64,000 nt of DNA from Phoronis australis (Eukaryota; Phoronida; Phoronidae): NCBI GenBank assembly GCA_002633005.1, contig NMRA01000748.1, forward strand, positions 1 to 64,000, in the 5' to 3' direction. Positions within the stretch are counted from its first letter, which is position 1. The number at the start of each line of letters is the position of its first letter. The position numbers were made by a program, and so were the translations under genes. The notes beneath the pieces are model-generated. The model did no database searches, was not told the DNA's origin, and saw nothing but the letters and a program-made list of their open reading frames with translations. This document shows, in pieces, positions 1-63,414 of the stretch.

Positions 1-766
1 TAAGTGATGCCCACTGGGCTGCTGACTGGGTATGTACCCAGTTGCGTATACTCATCCTGCAACATCCGTAAGATACCAGCAGTTACACCCTTGTCCCATT
101 TCAGTGCTTGCATGCTTCATGATTACTTATGAGAATGCCCTACAATCTATGACGTACATTGGCAGCTGTGGCAAGTGTCTCGCAAAAATAACCAATGAAG
201 GGGATTTACTGCGATCGGCTAATTAGCATATACTCATGAAGTAATTATTAGTATTTCTATCGCGTAATGGACAGTATTTTGTTTTTGGTGCAACAAGGGT
301 GATTGCAGGTACTTCAAGTATGATTGGCGTATTGATTACATCATACGAAGCTTGGCAGCAGCAAGGTTGACAATGTTAACTACCCATTCCTAAATTTAAC
401 CATTCTTGGCGAAGATTGTAGATGTGCAGCCAGTTTTGTCAGTATCGTGCTTGAACATTGTTGCAGTCGCAGTAGCCACCACTTTTTAGACTTGTAACGA
501 GTAAGCGGGAATGACGTTTTCAATTCATTGATAAAGATGAGAGCACCCAAAAAATTTGTTTGCTGTTTGCATGAGTTGTCAAGTATCAAGATGTTTGGAA
601 ACTGAAGAAACAAATTTGTTTGCTAACGTTACAAGATAGTAAAGTCCCTGTAACAATAACATCAATAACATAACGGTATAACATAACGGTTGTTCTTAGT
701 GTGGAGAAATGCATAACAATTTATGAATGAAGTGTTGTATCATCATCATTAGGTTTCGTTATCTAG
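1..766. other. intergenic or intronic sequence left of the first exon
   Basis: Presumably the intron upstream of the first DNMT1 exon seen here. I see no exon, RNA gene or transposon that I can support. Confidence 0.3.
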
Positions 767-53359
<52,593 letters not shown>

Positions 53360-54190
53360 AACTAACTTCATGCATTTGCCTGTCTATGAACTGAATTGTT
53401 TCAATGTGGTGGCTCGATGTTAGAGGGAAACAACAGGCAGTGAAACCGAGACTGCTGTGAACTGATAAGCCTAACTGAAGCCCTGGCCTCAGAAGGCCAT
53501 CAGATGTCAATACAAGTATTTTGAGACTCAAATGTAGTGCTTACTAGTATATTGGGTCACTTGTTGCTAAACAGTACTTTTGACAACAAACGTATATTCT
53601 GGCCAGGTAATCTTACCTTCTCTCTATGCTATTGTGTGGTAGTTGGCTTGATATCCGATTTTTCAACTTTAATAACGACAACAAAGGAGTAAAGGCTAAT
53701 TTTTGACATAATCCAGTCGGTTGTGATTTTTTACTGGACACCGATGTGCTAATCGTATTGTACAACAGAATGATTCAGAAAGTCTAGTCCCAATATTGGC
53801 CCCAAATTGTTCTGGGATTCCTGCATGGACCAGTGAATTGTTGAGAGTTAGTATTTTTATTTTGTACATAATTGACGACTATATAACCAATGACACGTAC
53901 ATAATACTGCTGATTTTGTATTATAATGAATTGTGAGTTTTAGTAGTTAATTGTTGTTTAGGTCATATAGAAGTTGCTGTTTAGTGCAAATTATAGAACT
54001 GGAAAAATAGAACATTTAGATAGTCTTTGTAAAGTTTGCAAGTCATTGGGCGTTTAAATGAAAATTATTATAAATTAAAGTCGATAACTTCATACCTCGA
54101 ATACATTTGTAGAAAATAACGTTATTTCTCACATAACCTGAAATGTGTTACGACACGACTGGTTAATAACACAGAGTACATAATTTTTTT
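53360..54190 (+). other. DNMT1 3' untranslated region and flank
   Basis: No ORF or repeat recognised. AT-rich sequence expected to hold the 3' UTR. An ATTAAA at 54074-54079 is the only polyadenylation-like hexamer I noted; which site is used is unknown. Confidence 0.4.
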
Positions 54191-54308
54191 GATATTACAT
54201 GGGCGAATCACAAAATTGTGCAAAGTATAAATCCATACGCCTTACATTTTATCATCTGCAAAACATTAAAACAAACCTAATCCACACCAATCAAACAGTG
54301 CCGGAATT

Positions 54309-55758
54309 CCGAGGTGACAAGGTTATGATTGACAAATTGGGTGTCGCAACTGAATGTTCTCTCAGTCGGAAAGACATGCAAACCAACTTAAACGGACCCA
54401 CCTTCAGTGGCAAATTCCATACCCACGTTTATTCAAACGGAGACGAACCCCAACTCAAGAAACGCACGTTTTTTCAAGGTTTAATATTTTTTTTTTTTTT
54501 TTATGTATTTATTAGGTTTAATATTGCAACTTCAAAGACTATTAGATTCTAACTTTATATTGCATAAGGGTATTTTGACAAAAGTTGCGTCATGTGGTTG
54601 AAAGTTTTAGACACAGATTTTCGGCAAAAAAGATCATTTTTAAGGTTCATGTGAGAAAACAAATCCTACATTGGTCTCGAGGTTTATGACATGGAAACTT
54701 CGTCAAATTCCATCGCCAAGCCTCAGGATTTTGACGAAATTTCCAAGAGGTTTTGCCCATGTCATAAACGTGAGACTCGTGTAGGATTCTCTATGTATGA
54801 AAAGCACGATTCCAAGTAAAAATAGCTTTATTCAGATAACTTGACACATTTCTGTCTTTCCTGAAAGGGTTCTAGATTTGTGGTCTGCAATAACAATGCA
54901 GACTTTCCAGCTCTTCTAAAATTCTTAAGCATTCTCTGCATTCCTAAAATTTTTAATTTTTTGCCAGTTTTGGGTCATTTCCTAATATTTTGCTACTTTT
55001 TGTCATTCTGTCTGATCACACGACAGTACTGTGGTAGGCATGTCTATTATTGTTTAACTAGAAAAGCATGATCACTTAGAGACTGATACAATTGAGCTCC
55101 CATGATTTTTCGTCTCTACACACACACTATGGACTTTTGTCAGTACACTACAAGGTCTAATCCTGGTTATACCTTTGCAAAATGGCTGCCACTGAAGTGA
55201 TTGGTCTGCAATGTTCGTAATGTCAAATAAAATTGGCTAAAATTTCTCGTACAAGAATACATGAAGACTTGGAACAAGTATCAAGTACTGAGCTTAAGTT
55301 ATTATATGTTTATTTTAAAACAATGATGCCCAAAGTATGCAAATAGCAGGACACACTTTTCAGCCAGTAACAGGTTATCTCCAACAACGTTTGAAATCAA
55401 AGTTTGTAATTTATTCCAAAAAGAAAGTACATGCTCACATTCCAAAAACAAGTGGTTAAAAATTTCTACAAGCACACAAATTGAGCATTTGTCGTTTTCG
55501 ATTATTTTCATTTTGAATTCTTTAAAAATATATTTGGATTAAACTTTTTTATGAATGTGATAATACTTAAAAACTTTCGAATGAAGATGGAGCAACAGTT
55601 CAAAAGGCACAACATAAATATGATTTGCTGGACATCAAATAATTCTAACAAACGGTTATACATCAGGAACTGATATCTCTCTGGAAAGTAATACATCTTT
55701 GGTCCACCGCGTATCAATCTGATCCCGTGCAGTCATGCATGCCACTGGCTCTGTCATT
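54309..55758. repeat. 1.45-kb tandem duplication, copy 1
   Basis: Starts 'ccgaggtgacaaggttatga' and ends 'gccactggctctgtcatt'. It is almost identical to 55761-57174, apart from a roughly 30-bp poly-T-bearing insertion at 54487-54515 and scattered substitutions. It contains an antisense LINE 3' segment and a hairpin at 54662-54788. Confidence 0.9.
54662..54788. repeat. imperfect hairpin with ~55-bp arms
   Basis: 'aatcctacattggtctcgag' pairs with 'tgagactcgtgtaggatt', 'tttatgacatgg' with 'ccatgtcataaa', and 'ttcgtcaaa' with 'tttgacgaa'. The second copy is at 56077-56203. Confidence 0.75.
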
Positions 55759-55759
55759 N
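55759..55759. other. single ambiguous base at the duplication junction
   Basis: One n sits exactly between the two 1.45-kb copies, as if two contigs or reads were joined there. Confidence 0.95.
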
Positions 55760-55760
55760 T

Positions 55761-57174
55761 CCAAGGTGACAAGGTTATGATTGACAAATTGGGTGTCGCA
55801 ACTGAATGTACTCCCAGTCGGAAAGACATGCAAACCAACTTAAACGGACCCACCTTCAGTGGCAAATTCCATACCCACGTTTATTCAAACGGAGACGAAC
55901 CCCAACTCAAGAAACGCACGTTTTTCAAGTTTTAATATCGCAACTTCAAAGACTATTAGATTCTAACTTTACATTGCATAAGGGTATTTTGACAAAAGTT
56001 GCGTCATGTGGTTGAAAGTTTTAGACACAGATTTTCGGCAAAAAAAGATCATTTTTACGGTTCATGTGAGAAAACAAATCCTACATTGGTCTCGAGGTTT
56101 ATGACATGGAAACTTCGTCAAAATCCATCACCAAGCCTTGGGATTTTGACGAAATTTCCAAGAGGTTTTACCCATGTCATAAACCTGAGACTTGTGTAGG
56201 ATTCTCTATGTATGAAAAGCACGATTCCAAGTAAAAATAGCTTTATTCAGATAACTTGACACATTTCTGTCTTTCCTGAAAGGGTTCTAGATTTGTGGTC
56301 TGCAATAACAATGCAGACTTTCCAGCTTTTCTAAAATTCTTAAGCATTCTCTGCATTCCTAAAATTTTTAATTTTTTGCCAGTTTTGGGTCATTTCCTAA
56401 TATTTTGCTACTTTTTGTCATTCTGTCTGATAACATGACAGTACTGTGGTAGGCATGTCTATTATTGTTTAACTAGAAAAGCATGATCACTTAGAGACTG
56501 ATACAATTGAGCTCCAATGATTTTTCGTCTCTACACACACACTATGGACTTTTGTCAGTACACTACAAGGTCTAATCCTGGTTATATAACTTTGCAAAAT
56601 GGCTGCCACTGAAGTGATTGGTCTGCAATGTTAGTAATGTCAAATAAAATTGGCTAAAATTTCTCGTACAAGAATACATGAAGACTTGGAACAAGTATCA
56701 AGTACTGAGCTTAAGTTATTATATGTTTATTTTAAAACAATGATGCCCAAAGTATGCAAATAGCAGGACACACTTTTCAGCCAGTAACAGGTTAACTCCA
56801 ATAACGTTTGAAATCAAAGTTTGTAATTTATTCTAAAAAGAAGTACATGCTCACATTCCAAAAACAAGTGGTTAAAAATTTCTACAAGCACACAAAATGA
56901 GCATTTGTCGTTTTCGATTATTTTCATTTTGAATTCTTTAAAAATATATTTGGATTAAACTTTTTTATGAATGTGATAATACTTAAAAAGTTTCGAATGA
57001 AGATGGAGCAACAGTTCAAAAGGCACAACATAAATATGATTTGCTGGACATCAAATAATTCTAACAAACGGTTATACATCAGGAACTGATATCTCTCTGG
57101 AAAGTAATACATCTTTGGTCCACCGCGTATCAATCTGATCCCGTGCAGTCATGCATGCCACTGGCTCTGTCATT
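55761..57174. repeat. 1.45-kb tandem duplication, copy 2
   Basis: Second copy of 54309-55758, same orientation. Beyond 57174 only this copy is continuous with more upstream LINE sequence. Confidence 0.9.
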
Positions 57175-57720
57175 AATCGCAATATTTGAAATTTTCATTG
57201 CCTTGGCCAGGGCATTGTATTTTATCCAATTGCTTAATTTGTACTTTTCCTTTAAAACCTCCCAAGATATTTAAATAAGTATTGAACAAAAACTATTCCA
57301 GCATCGCAGTAGCTGATGTAGAACAGTTTTTCCATTTATCAAAATGTTTTTTGTTATTCCAAACAACTTGATTTTTCAAACCAGTATTCTTATGTAAGTA
57401 GTCTGTTATTTGCTCCCACGACCATAACAAATAGGTTGAAATATTTTATAAGCAATTTTGTGTAAGCATAACTACATTTTAAGAAATTTTGCGGGTGGAC
57501 GGTAAGCCAACCACAGCCGTTAACCCAGATTCGTAGCGTCCTTAACGTGTCAAAAATGATTCTAAGCATGTTGTCTGTGATTACAAACTGGTATTGCACA
57601 AATGAACAGGAGAGAATAACTTGAATGTACAGAACCTTTTGTGCCATAATTTTATGATTATGTGAAAACTTGGGCAAAAATGTGAGAAAATGGTGGCCAA
57701 GCTTGAACAGCATTTTAGCT

Positions 57721-58073
57721 TGATTATTTTTTGGCAGAAAGGATTATTCAAGCTCTGTGAATTTTGTACACCGAAAAATATATAGGGGCAGTCATATACG
57801 GTTTGGTTCCTTGATCAAACGTTTGATGGAGTACATAACTAAATTTGAAAGAGCTTGACCATGGCTCAATGGAACATCAGCATATTTGACACTTTTCTCC
57901 TAGCTTGCCAAGTTTGGAAAACCTCGTCTGTTCAGTTAGGAACCATTGCTTTACAAGCTGGTCAGAATTGCAAATCAAGCTCACCATCTTAAGCGAATTC
58001 GGTCACTAACCAAACCTCAGTTTCTTACTGAATGATGATGTGCTCAGTGTTCACGCGTGACAAAATAGCGCGA
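57721..58073. other. no feature recognised
   Basis: Unique-looking sequence between the LINE remnant and the minus-strand terminal exon. Confidence 0.3.
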
Positions 58074-58288
58074 TCATGCAGTACACTTTACTAAAATAAA
58101 GACATCTGCCACATTGCTAGCACTGGTGTGGTTGATTAAGACTGTGGACTCTTGAGCTTGATTATCGCAATATGCTTTCAGCAGGATTTCATGGGCACTT
58201 TCCTGAACTCCTGCACTGGATGCTGCTGACATTGCCAGAGATGATGACCTCCGAGTCAGTGTATATGCCTCGGCGCTGGTCTTGGGCT
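58074..58288 (-). CDS. terminal exon of an unknown minus-strand gene
   Basis: Minus-strand acceptor gggtggtag, phase 1; open to TGA at 58076-58074. It encodes PKTSAEAYTLTRRSSSLAM, SAASSAGVQESAHEILLKAY and QESTVLINHTSASNVADVF. The exon at 58527-58610 joins it in frame through a split Glu codon. Product unknown. Confidence 0.45.
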
Positions 58289-58526
58289 CTACCACCCGTG
58301 TGGCAATCAAATGATGCACAAATCAAACAGCATGGACGGTAACTACAACACACAATGAACAACATTGTTGGTCAAGCATTGGGGGTACATAACTGCTACT
58401 GTCACAACTGTGACTATTTTTAATACAAACGAGCAGAACAAGAGGATATTGAACCCTCAGATCACTTTACCATGCCTGAGGGGCACTCCAGTCTATCACA
58501 ACTAAACCGCCACGCCATCCACTTAC

Positions 58527-58610
58527 CTTTCCCATTGGCCGGCATCATCAGAGTTACTTTTAGTTCTCTAGATTGAACGCCAGATGGCGTAGTTGAATAA
58601 TACTGTCGAT
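58527..58610 (-). CDS. penultimate exon of the unknown minus-strand gene
   Basis: Minus-strand acceptor gctattag, donor gtaagt (strong). It encodes RQYYSTTPSGVQSRELKVTL and MMPANGK. 84 nt, phase 1 to 1, the same phase as the repeat exon at 61427-62817. Confidence 0.5.
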
Positions 58611-59094
58611 CTAATAGCATTGGATTACAGATCACTAAACCATTCTCACACCTTTTATGATGAATAATGCCAGGCTCAGCAGTATTAATTATTCACTTTC
58701 AGATTTCTATTATCTTGTTCCTCTAATCGTGGATTTTTTTTGAGACATTTCTCTGATGTGTTGCAACTAACTGTTGTGGAAAACAGTAGACAATGACAAA
58801 TTTCTCATGTAATTAAATTTGGGACCTCTACTGATTACTCCTGTCTAAGTCGAATTAACGTTTTCTAATGCATTGGAGTTGTGCAACACCACACTGTCAT
58901 CCACCTATTTTCAAAGGAGTGGTGTTTAGTGGGACTTCTCGAGCATGCGCACACCCAGGGGGGGCTCAAATTTTTCGGTACACTGGCCTTTTACTGACTT
59001 TTTGTTTCATTGAGGCAGACCTTTTTGCCCAATTTGCCAAATTGTGAAGCTCGCTCGAGCCCTGAGCCCCCCTAGGTGTGCTCATGCCGAGCGC
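58611..59094. other. no exon recognised
   Basis: Contains a short inverted pair around 58928-59095 ('gcatgcgcacacccaggggg' against 'ccccctaggtgtgctcatgc'), which may be ends of a small element or part of the retroelement below. No coding signal. Confidence 0.35.
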
Positions 59095-59990
59095 ACAAAA
59101 AATTTCAAGGCAACAAAAAGATAACACATCTAGGAACAGATTAAAGCACAGCCACACAGCAAAATTACGCGAACAAGCTAAACAATGCGAGTTTGGTGAT
59201 GGCTGTGACGACAGAACTTTCAACTGGAGCATATCATTCAGACCATTTTGAGCAAAACCCAGACAGCCGTCAACAAGATATGCACACATCAGTACAATTC
59301 AAAGACATGAAAGCAACATTAGACCATGTAGTGCGGGTAGCGAAAGTGAAACAACAAAGACCAGCAACACAGAGAAAACAGCACCACAAGCAGTCCATGA
59401 CATAGCAATACCCGACATATCATTACTGTGGATACACTGGGAAACGCCCAGCTGGTAGAGACTGCCCAACATTCGAACAGACATGCAGCAAGTGTGTATG
59501 TCAAGCCAGTTTCAAAAGGCAAATGAAAGTACGGGACAGAAAGCAAGGTGCTAGAAAGGTGGAAATTAGACTCGTGAAGAAAACCATGTACTCGGAAAGA
59601 CATGAGACAATGATTTTTTAAGCTCCCATGGTGAATTGTTCACACAGGCTGGGAAGCTTCTACAACACTGGGTGAAGAAAACAACTAGAAAACTCTTACT
59701 AGCTATTGACAGGTACGAATAGAACCATGGACAGTGCATGATGCCGATAGTAATATCATGGATGAACACCACTACCAGAGACATTTGATTCACCAATCTG
59801 CCAACCAGCACCTGTTAGCACACAGCAAAACAAAACTTAGCACACGGCAATGTGATTTAAAAAGTTCAACTTAAGCAAGTATGCATTTGGTGTTGAAAAA
59901 ATCAAGTTCTATATGGATAAAAACGTTTCTCCAAAGATGGTGTCAAACCCATACCAGACAAAGTCGAAGATATCTAGAATAGTTTGGTCA
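59095..59990 (+). pseudogene. Ty3/gypsy-like retrotransposon remnant (gag and RT fragments)
   Basis: Plus-strand fragments in shifting frames. LREQAKQCEFGD (about 59170-59200) resembles the gag C-terminal part. A zinc-knuckle-like cluster YCGYTG...DCP...CSKC follows at about 59411-59505, beyond an in-frame TAG at 59403-59405. At 59860-59970, FGVEKIKFY and, one frame later, GVKPIPDKV match the end of a Ty3/gypsy reverse transcriptase. Everything between is lost. Dead element. Confidence 0.6.
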
Positions 59991-60040
59991 ATACAGAGGT
60001 GGACACAAAAACAGTATCAATGGCCACTAGGTGGCGGAGA

Positions 60041-60041
<1 letters not shown>

Positions 60042-60081
<40 letters not shown>

Positions 60082-60090
60082 CACACACAG
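60042..60090. repeat. (CA)n microsatellite
   Basis: About 24 CA units with one 'caaa' interruption. It creates artificial antisense ORFs rich in Val and Cys. Confidence 0.95.
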
Positions 60091-60232
60091 ATTGTGTGAA
60101 AAATGCTGAATTTCACAATCCTGCAAGTGGTAAAGGATACATAGAGCTGAAAACACAGAATATTAAAGATTACCTTGAGTAGGCAGCATAAGTAGGAGGC
60201 TCGCCTTGTGGAAAGGCAAATGCCGGACGCTA

Positions 60233-60930
60233 CTGAAACCCCCTCAACCACCTCGACTCACAACCCCTTCGACCCAAAGTCCTGTCGACCCAGTCTACAC
60301 AAGCTCGACTCGATCTGAACATAGAACAAGCGCTGACTTGTAGGACTTATCAGCAATGGGGCATGAGCTCGGATGGCCCTTCCCTGTTTTTTTTTTGCAA
60401 TTAAGGCAGTCGATTTGGAAAGTTTGAAAGCCAAACACAGAAAAAAACAACGCGACTAAATCAAATCAGAGACCTACCAACGTTACAAATGTCGTTCTCG
60501 GCGGAGTGGAATCGTCTCGTCTGCTTTTCAGTGAATTGCAGTAATTTCACCGGTAAATACAGTCTGAAAAACTGTTAACTAAAAATAAATTAATATTCAT
60601 TTCAACATTATATGGAGTACATTGTAAACGAGTACAAATATTAAAATATGAAATTACATTCACATATTCTCTCCCTACGTTTATTAGAACTGGGCTATTG
60701 ATAACCGCTCTTGGATCTATTTCCGTGACAACGATAGCGCGCTCACAATGCGCTATTCAAGACCACTAGCCTTCTCATATCACTTTCTGTTGTTCACTGA
60801 GTCAGTGCAGAATCGCGTGTAGGTATATGGAAAATCACTCGGCGACGTAGTAAGATTATGAAAAACATAAAAAAGCGCACAGGTCGTGGGTCGAGGGGGG
60901 TTGGGGTCGTGGAGGTTGAGGGGGTTTCAG
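60233..60930. mobile_element. TA-flanked TIR element with G-rich end (0.7 kb)
   Basis: Left CTGAAACCCCCTCAACCACC and inverted right CTGAAACCCCCTCAACCTCC, each bordered by TA. The arms continue, imperfectly, for about 45 bp. No ORF. The right arm on the plus strand is a run of G blocks (60893-60926). Confidence 0.8.
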
Positions 60931-60939
60931 TACAATCCG

Positions 60940-61290
60940 CAAATGCCAACGACCGACTCAAAAATAATAAAAATGGTCACTATGTGGCGCTGAATCAATC
61001 TAACTGAAAATGGAAAGGCATCATTATCTTCTTGAACCCAAAGAAATCAAAGATGCAGCGACAAAGCTTAAAATTTAAAATTGCCACTAGTGGGCAGGGC
61101 TGTAATTGGATTAATCAAGAAGTCTATCACTGTAAATTATCTGTTGTAGGCTACCCTAAGGAACATGCACATTTGCCATACTTCATTTAGTTCCTGCAAA
61201 GGGTTTAGGAGATTAGCAGTGAACACTGGACGCCCAAACAGAAATGGCAGCAATATGCACCCACTATATATGGCTTATATGTGGGTGCAA
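60940..61290. repeat. CCTAGTGGC-family fragment (reverse orientation)
   Basis: 'aatggtcactatgtggcgc', 'attgccactagtgggcaggg', 'ctgcaaagggtttaggagat' and 'atatgtgggtgcaaaaaa' are reverse complements of family motifs. A similar scrap lies at 59990-60030. Confidence 0.5.
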
Positions 61291-61426
61291 AAAACCAATA
61301 GAATCAGAGAGAGAAGCAAGTCAGATCAGTTCATGAGTCTAAACAGTTCGTGGCGGTTCAGTTGTTACTTAAAATTTTTCTAGAACTGGAACAACAATTA
61401 AACCAAAGAAGCTTCCATTTACCTAG

Positions 61427-62817
61427 CTATTGGGACTCTTGGCAAACATGTTTCCCATGTTCGCTTCTGTCATGGTGTTCCGGTGCTTCAATTTCATCAT
61501 AAGAATCTTGATTCATCACGTCCATACCGTGTGGTTGTACATTCTGGTCCGGTGCTTCAATTTCATCATAAGAATCTTGGTTCATCACGTCCATACCGTG
61601 TGGTTGTACATTCTGGTCCGGTGCTTCAATTTCATAATAAGAATCTTGATTCATCATGTCCATACTGTATGGTTGTACATTTTGGTCCTGTGCTTCAGTT
61701 TCATCATTTGAAAATTGTTTCATCACGTCCATACCGTGTGGTTGTACATTCTGGTCCTGTGCTTCAGTTTCATCATATGAAAATTGTTTCATCTCGTCCA
61801 TACCGTGTGGTTGTACATTCTGGTCCTGTGCTTCAGTTTCATCATTTGAAAATTGTTTCATCACGTTCATACCTTGTGGTTGTACATTCTGGTCCTGTGC
61901 TTCAGTTTCATCATATGAAAATTGTTTCATCTCGTCCATACCTTGTGGTTGTACATTCTGGTCCAGTGCTTCAGTTTCATCGTTTGAAAATTGTTTCATC
62001 ACGTCCATACCGTGTGGTTGTACATTCTGGTCCTGTGCTTCAGTTTCATCATTTGAAAATTGTTTCATCTTGTCCATACCGTGTGGTTGTACATTCTGGC
62101 CCTGTGCTTCAGTTTCATCATTTGAAAATTGTTTCATCTCGTCCATACCGTGTGGTTGTACATTCTGGTCCTGTGCTTCAGTTTCATCATTTGAAAATTG
62201 TTTCATCACGTTCATACCTTGTGGTTGTACATTCTGGTCCTGTGCTTCAGTTTCATCATATGAAAATTGTTTCATCTCGTCCATACCGTGTGGTTGTACA
62301 TTCTGGTCCTGTGCTTCAGTTTCATCATTTGAAAATTGTTTCATCACGTCCATACCTTGTGGTTGAACATTCTGGTCCTGTGCTTCAGTTTCATCATTTG
62401 AAAATTGTTTCATCTCGTCCATATCTTGTGGTTGTACATTCTGGTCCTGTGCTTCAGTTTCATCATTTGAAAATTGTTCCATCTCGTCCATATCTTGTGG
62501 TTGTACATTCTGGTCCTGTGCTTCAGTTTCATCATTTGAAAATGGTTGCATCTCATCCATATCTTGTGGTTGTACATTCTGGTCCTGTGCTTCAGTTTTA
62601 TCATTTGAAAATTGTTTCATCTCGTCCATACCGTGTGGTTGTACATTCTGGTCCTGTACATCAGGCTCATCAGATGGATCTTGGCTACTATGGTGACTGT
62701 TCCTTGGCCTATCACTGGATCTGTTTTGCCTAGTGACATATTCATTGTGGTGCATGTCTGTCACTGCACATACTGGCATAGTGCGTTCAATGCATATACT
62801 TTTATTAGAATTGCTGA
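61427..62817 (-). CDS. repeat-rich exon: 17 x 23-codon tandem repeats
   Basis: Minus-strand acceptor ttgttttttttag at 62818-62820, phase 1. About 60 non-repetitive codons (SNSNKSICIERTMPVCAVTD...) lead into 17 tandem units of 69 bp. The consensus is QDQNVQPHGMDEMKQFSNDE plus TEA; three diverged units with NQDSYDEIEAP end the array. Then HHDRSEHGKHVCQESQ and TAG at 61429-61427. A GT donor (gtaaat) follows 4 bases after the TAG, in the phase used by 58527-58610. The frame has no stop through 1.2 kb of repeat, which supports coding. The product would be acidic, Gln/Met-rich and low-complexity; function unknown. An ATG upstream at 62962 is in frame but lies beyond the acceptor. Confidence 0.55.
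61440..62665. repeat. 69-bp coding minisatellite
   Basis: Unit 'gtgtggttgtacattctggtcctgtgcttcagtttcatcatttgaaa...' repeats about 17.5 times with 85-98% similarity by eye. Because 69 is divisible by 3, frames stay open on both strands. Confidence 0.95.
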
Positions 62818-63360
62818 CTAAAAAAAACAATAGATTTGCAGCTTCAAAAAATTCTTTTATCACTTCAGACATCTTCGGATGAGTTTCTTTGGTGTTACAG
62901 CGGTCCTTTAAGTATCTATATGAGACACAAGGACAGGAGTTCTCTGAAGAGAAAAATATCACTCACTAAGACAGGAGCAACGCAAAGTATGAAAAGCACA
63001 CATAACTGCATTACAAACAGTATGTTTCTAGGGATGTTTACTGGTATCAAAAATGGCCACTAGGTGCTGCGGAATACATTGAACCAGTTCAAAATCTGTA
63101 TTACCTCATTGTCTCCTCAAAGAAATCAATCTGTGTGTAAAATTTCATGAAAATCTGTCCAGGAAGTCCAACGCAAAAACAAAATTTCCACCATTAAGGC
63201 ACAAGGATAGTCTGCAGATCGATTCATTCGAAAGAAGTTGTCATCTGTTGTCACGTTTACAGGAATGTACTTGTCAGATTTCACTAATATCTCGAAAGAA
63301 GAGTGGCAGCCTAGAACACTTAGCATAGATGAACGAAGTATCAATTACATCTGACCATGG
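62818..63360. other. intron or flank of the repeat exon
   Basis: Includes a CCTAGTGGC-family scrap near 63050 ('aatggccactaggtgctgcgg', 'aaatttcatgaaaatctgtcc'). No exon identified. Confidence 0.3.
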
Positions 63361-63414
63361 GAGCATTTAGTCAGTCCACCGTGCAACCCCTGCGGACCTT
63401 TCAAGAAGGCCAAA

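Larger units (their letters stand above)
55302..57720 (-). pseudogene. decayed non-LTR retrotransposon ORF2 (L1/Tx1-like 3' part)
   Basis: Read on the minus strand from 57720 down. Segments such as WNNKKHFDKWKNC and YKLSNWIKYNALAKAMKISN lead to ENDKCSICVLVEIFNHLFLE and CEHVLSFWNKL. The last is the CxxC...HxxxxC zinc-binding module that follows reverse transcriptase in L1/Tx1-like LINEs. The 3' half is present twice because of the 1.45-kb duplication. Several stops and frame shifts; not functional. Confidence 0.6.

Noticed and set aside
54199-54552. 117-codon plus ORF, with a related ORF at 55735-55935
   Set aside because: Seen twice only because of the recent 1.45-kb duplication; it lies in the 3' part of an antisense LINE.
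59974-60251. Cys/Val-rich minus ORFs
   Set aside because: Produced by the (CA)n microsatellite.
61483-62733. Plus-strand ORFs of 416 and 236 codons as genes
   Set aside because: They are mirror frames of the 69-bp repeat. They have no splice signals or non-repetitive coding start, and the minus frame explains the array better.
61427-62962. ATG at 62962 as start of the repeat protein
   Set aside because: A strong polypyrimidine acceptor lies inside that ORF at 62818, so the upstream codons are more likely intron.
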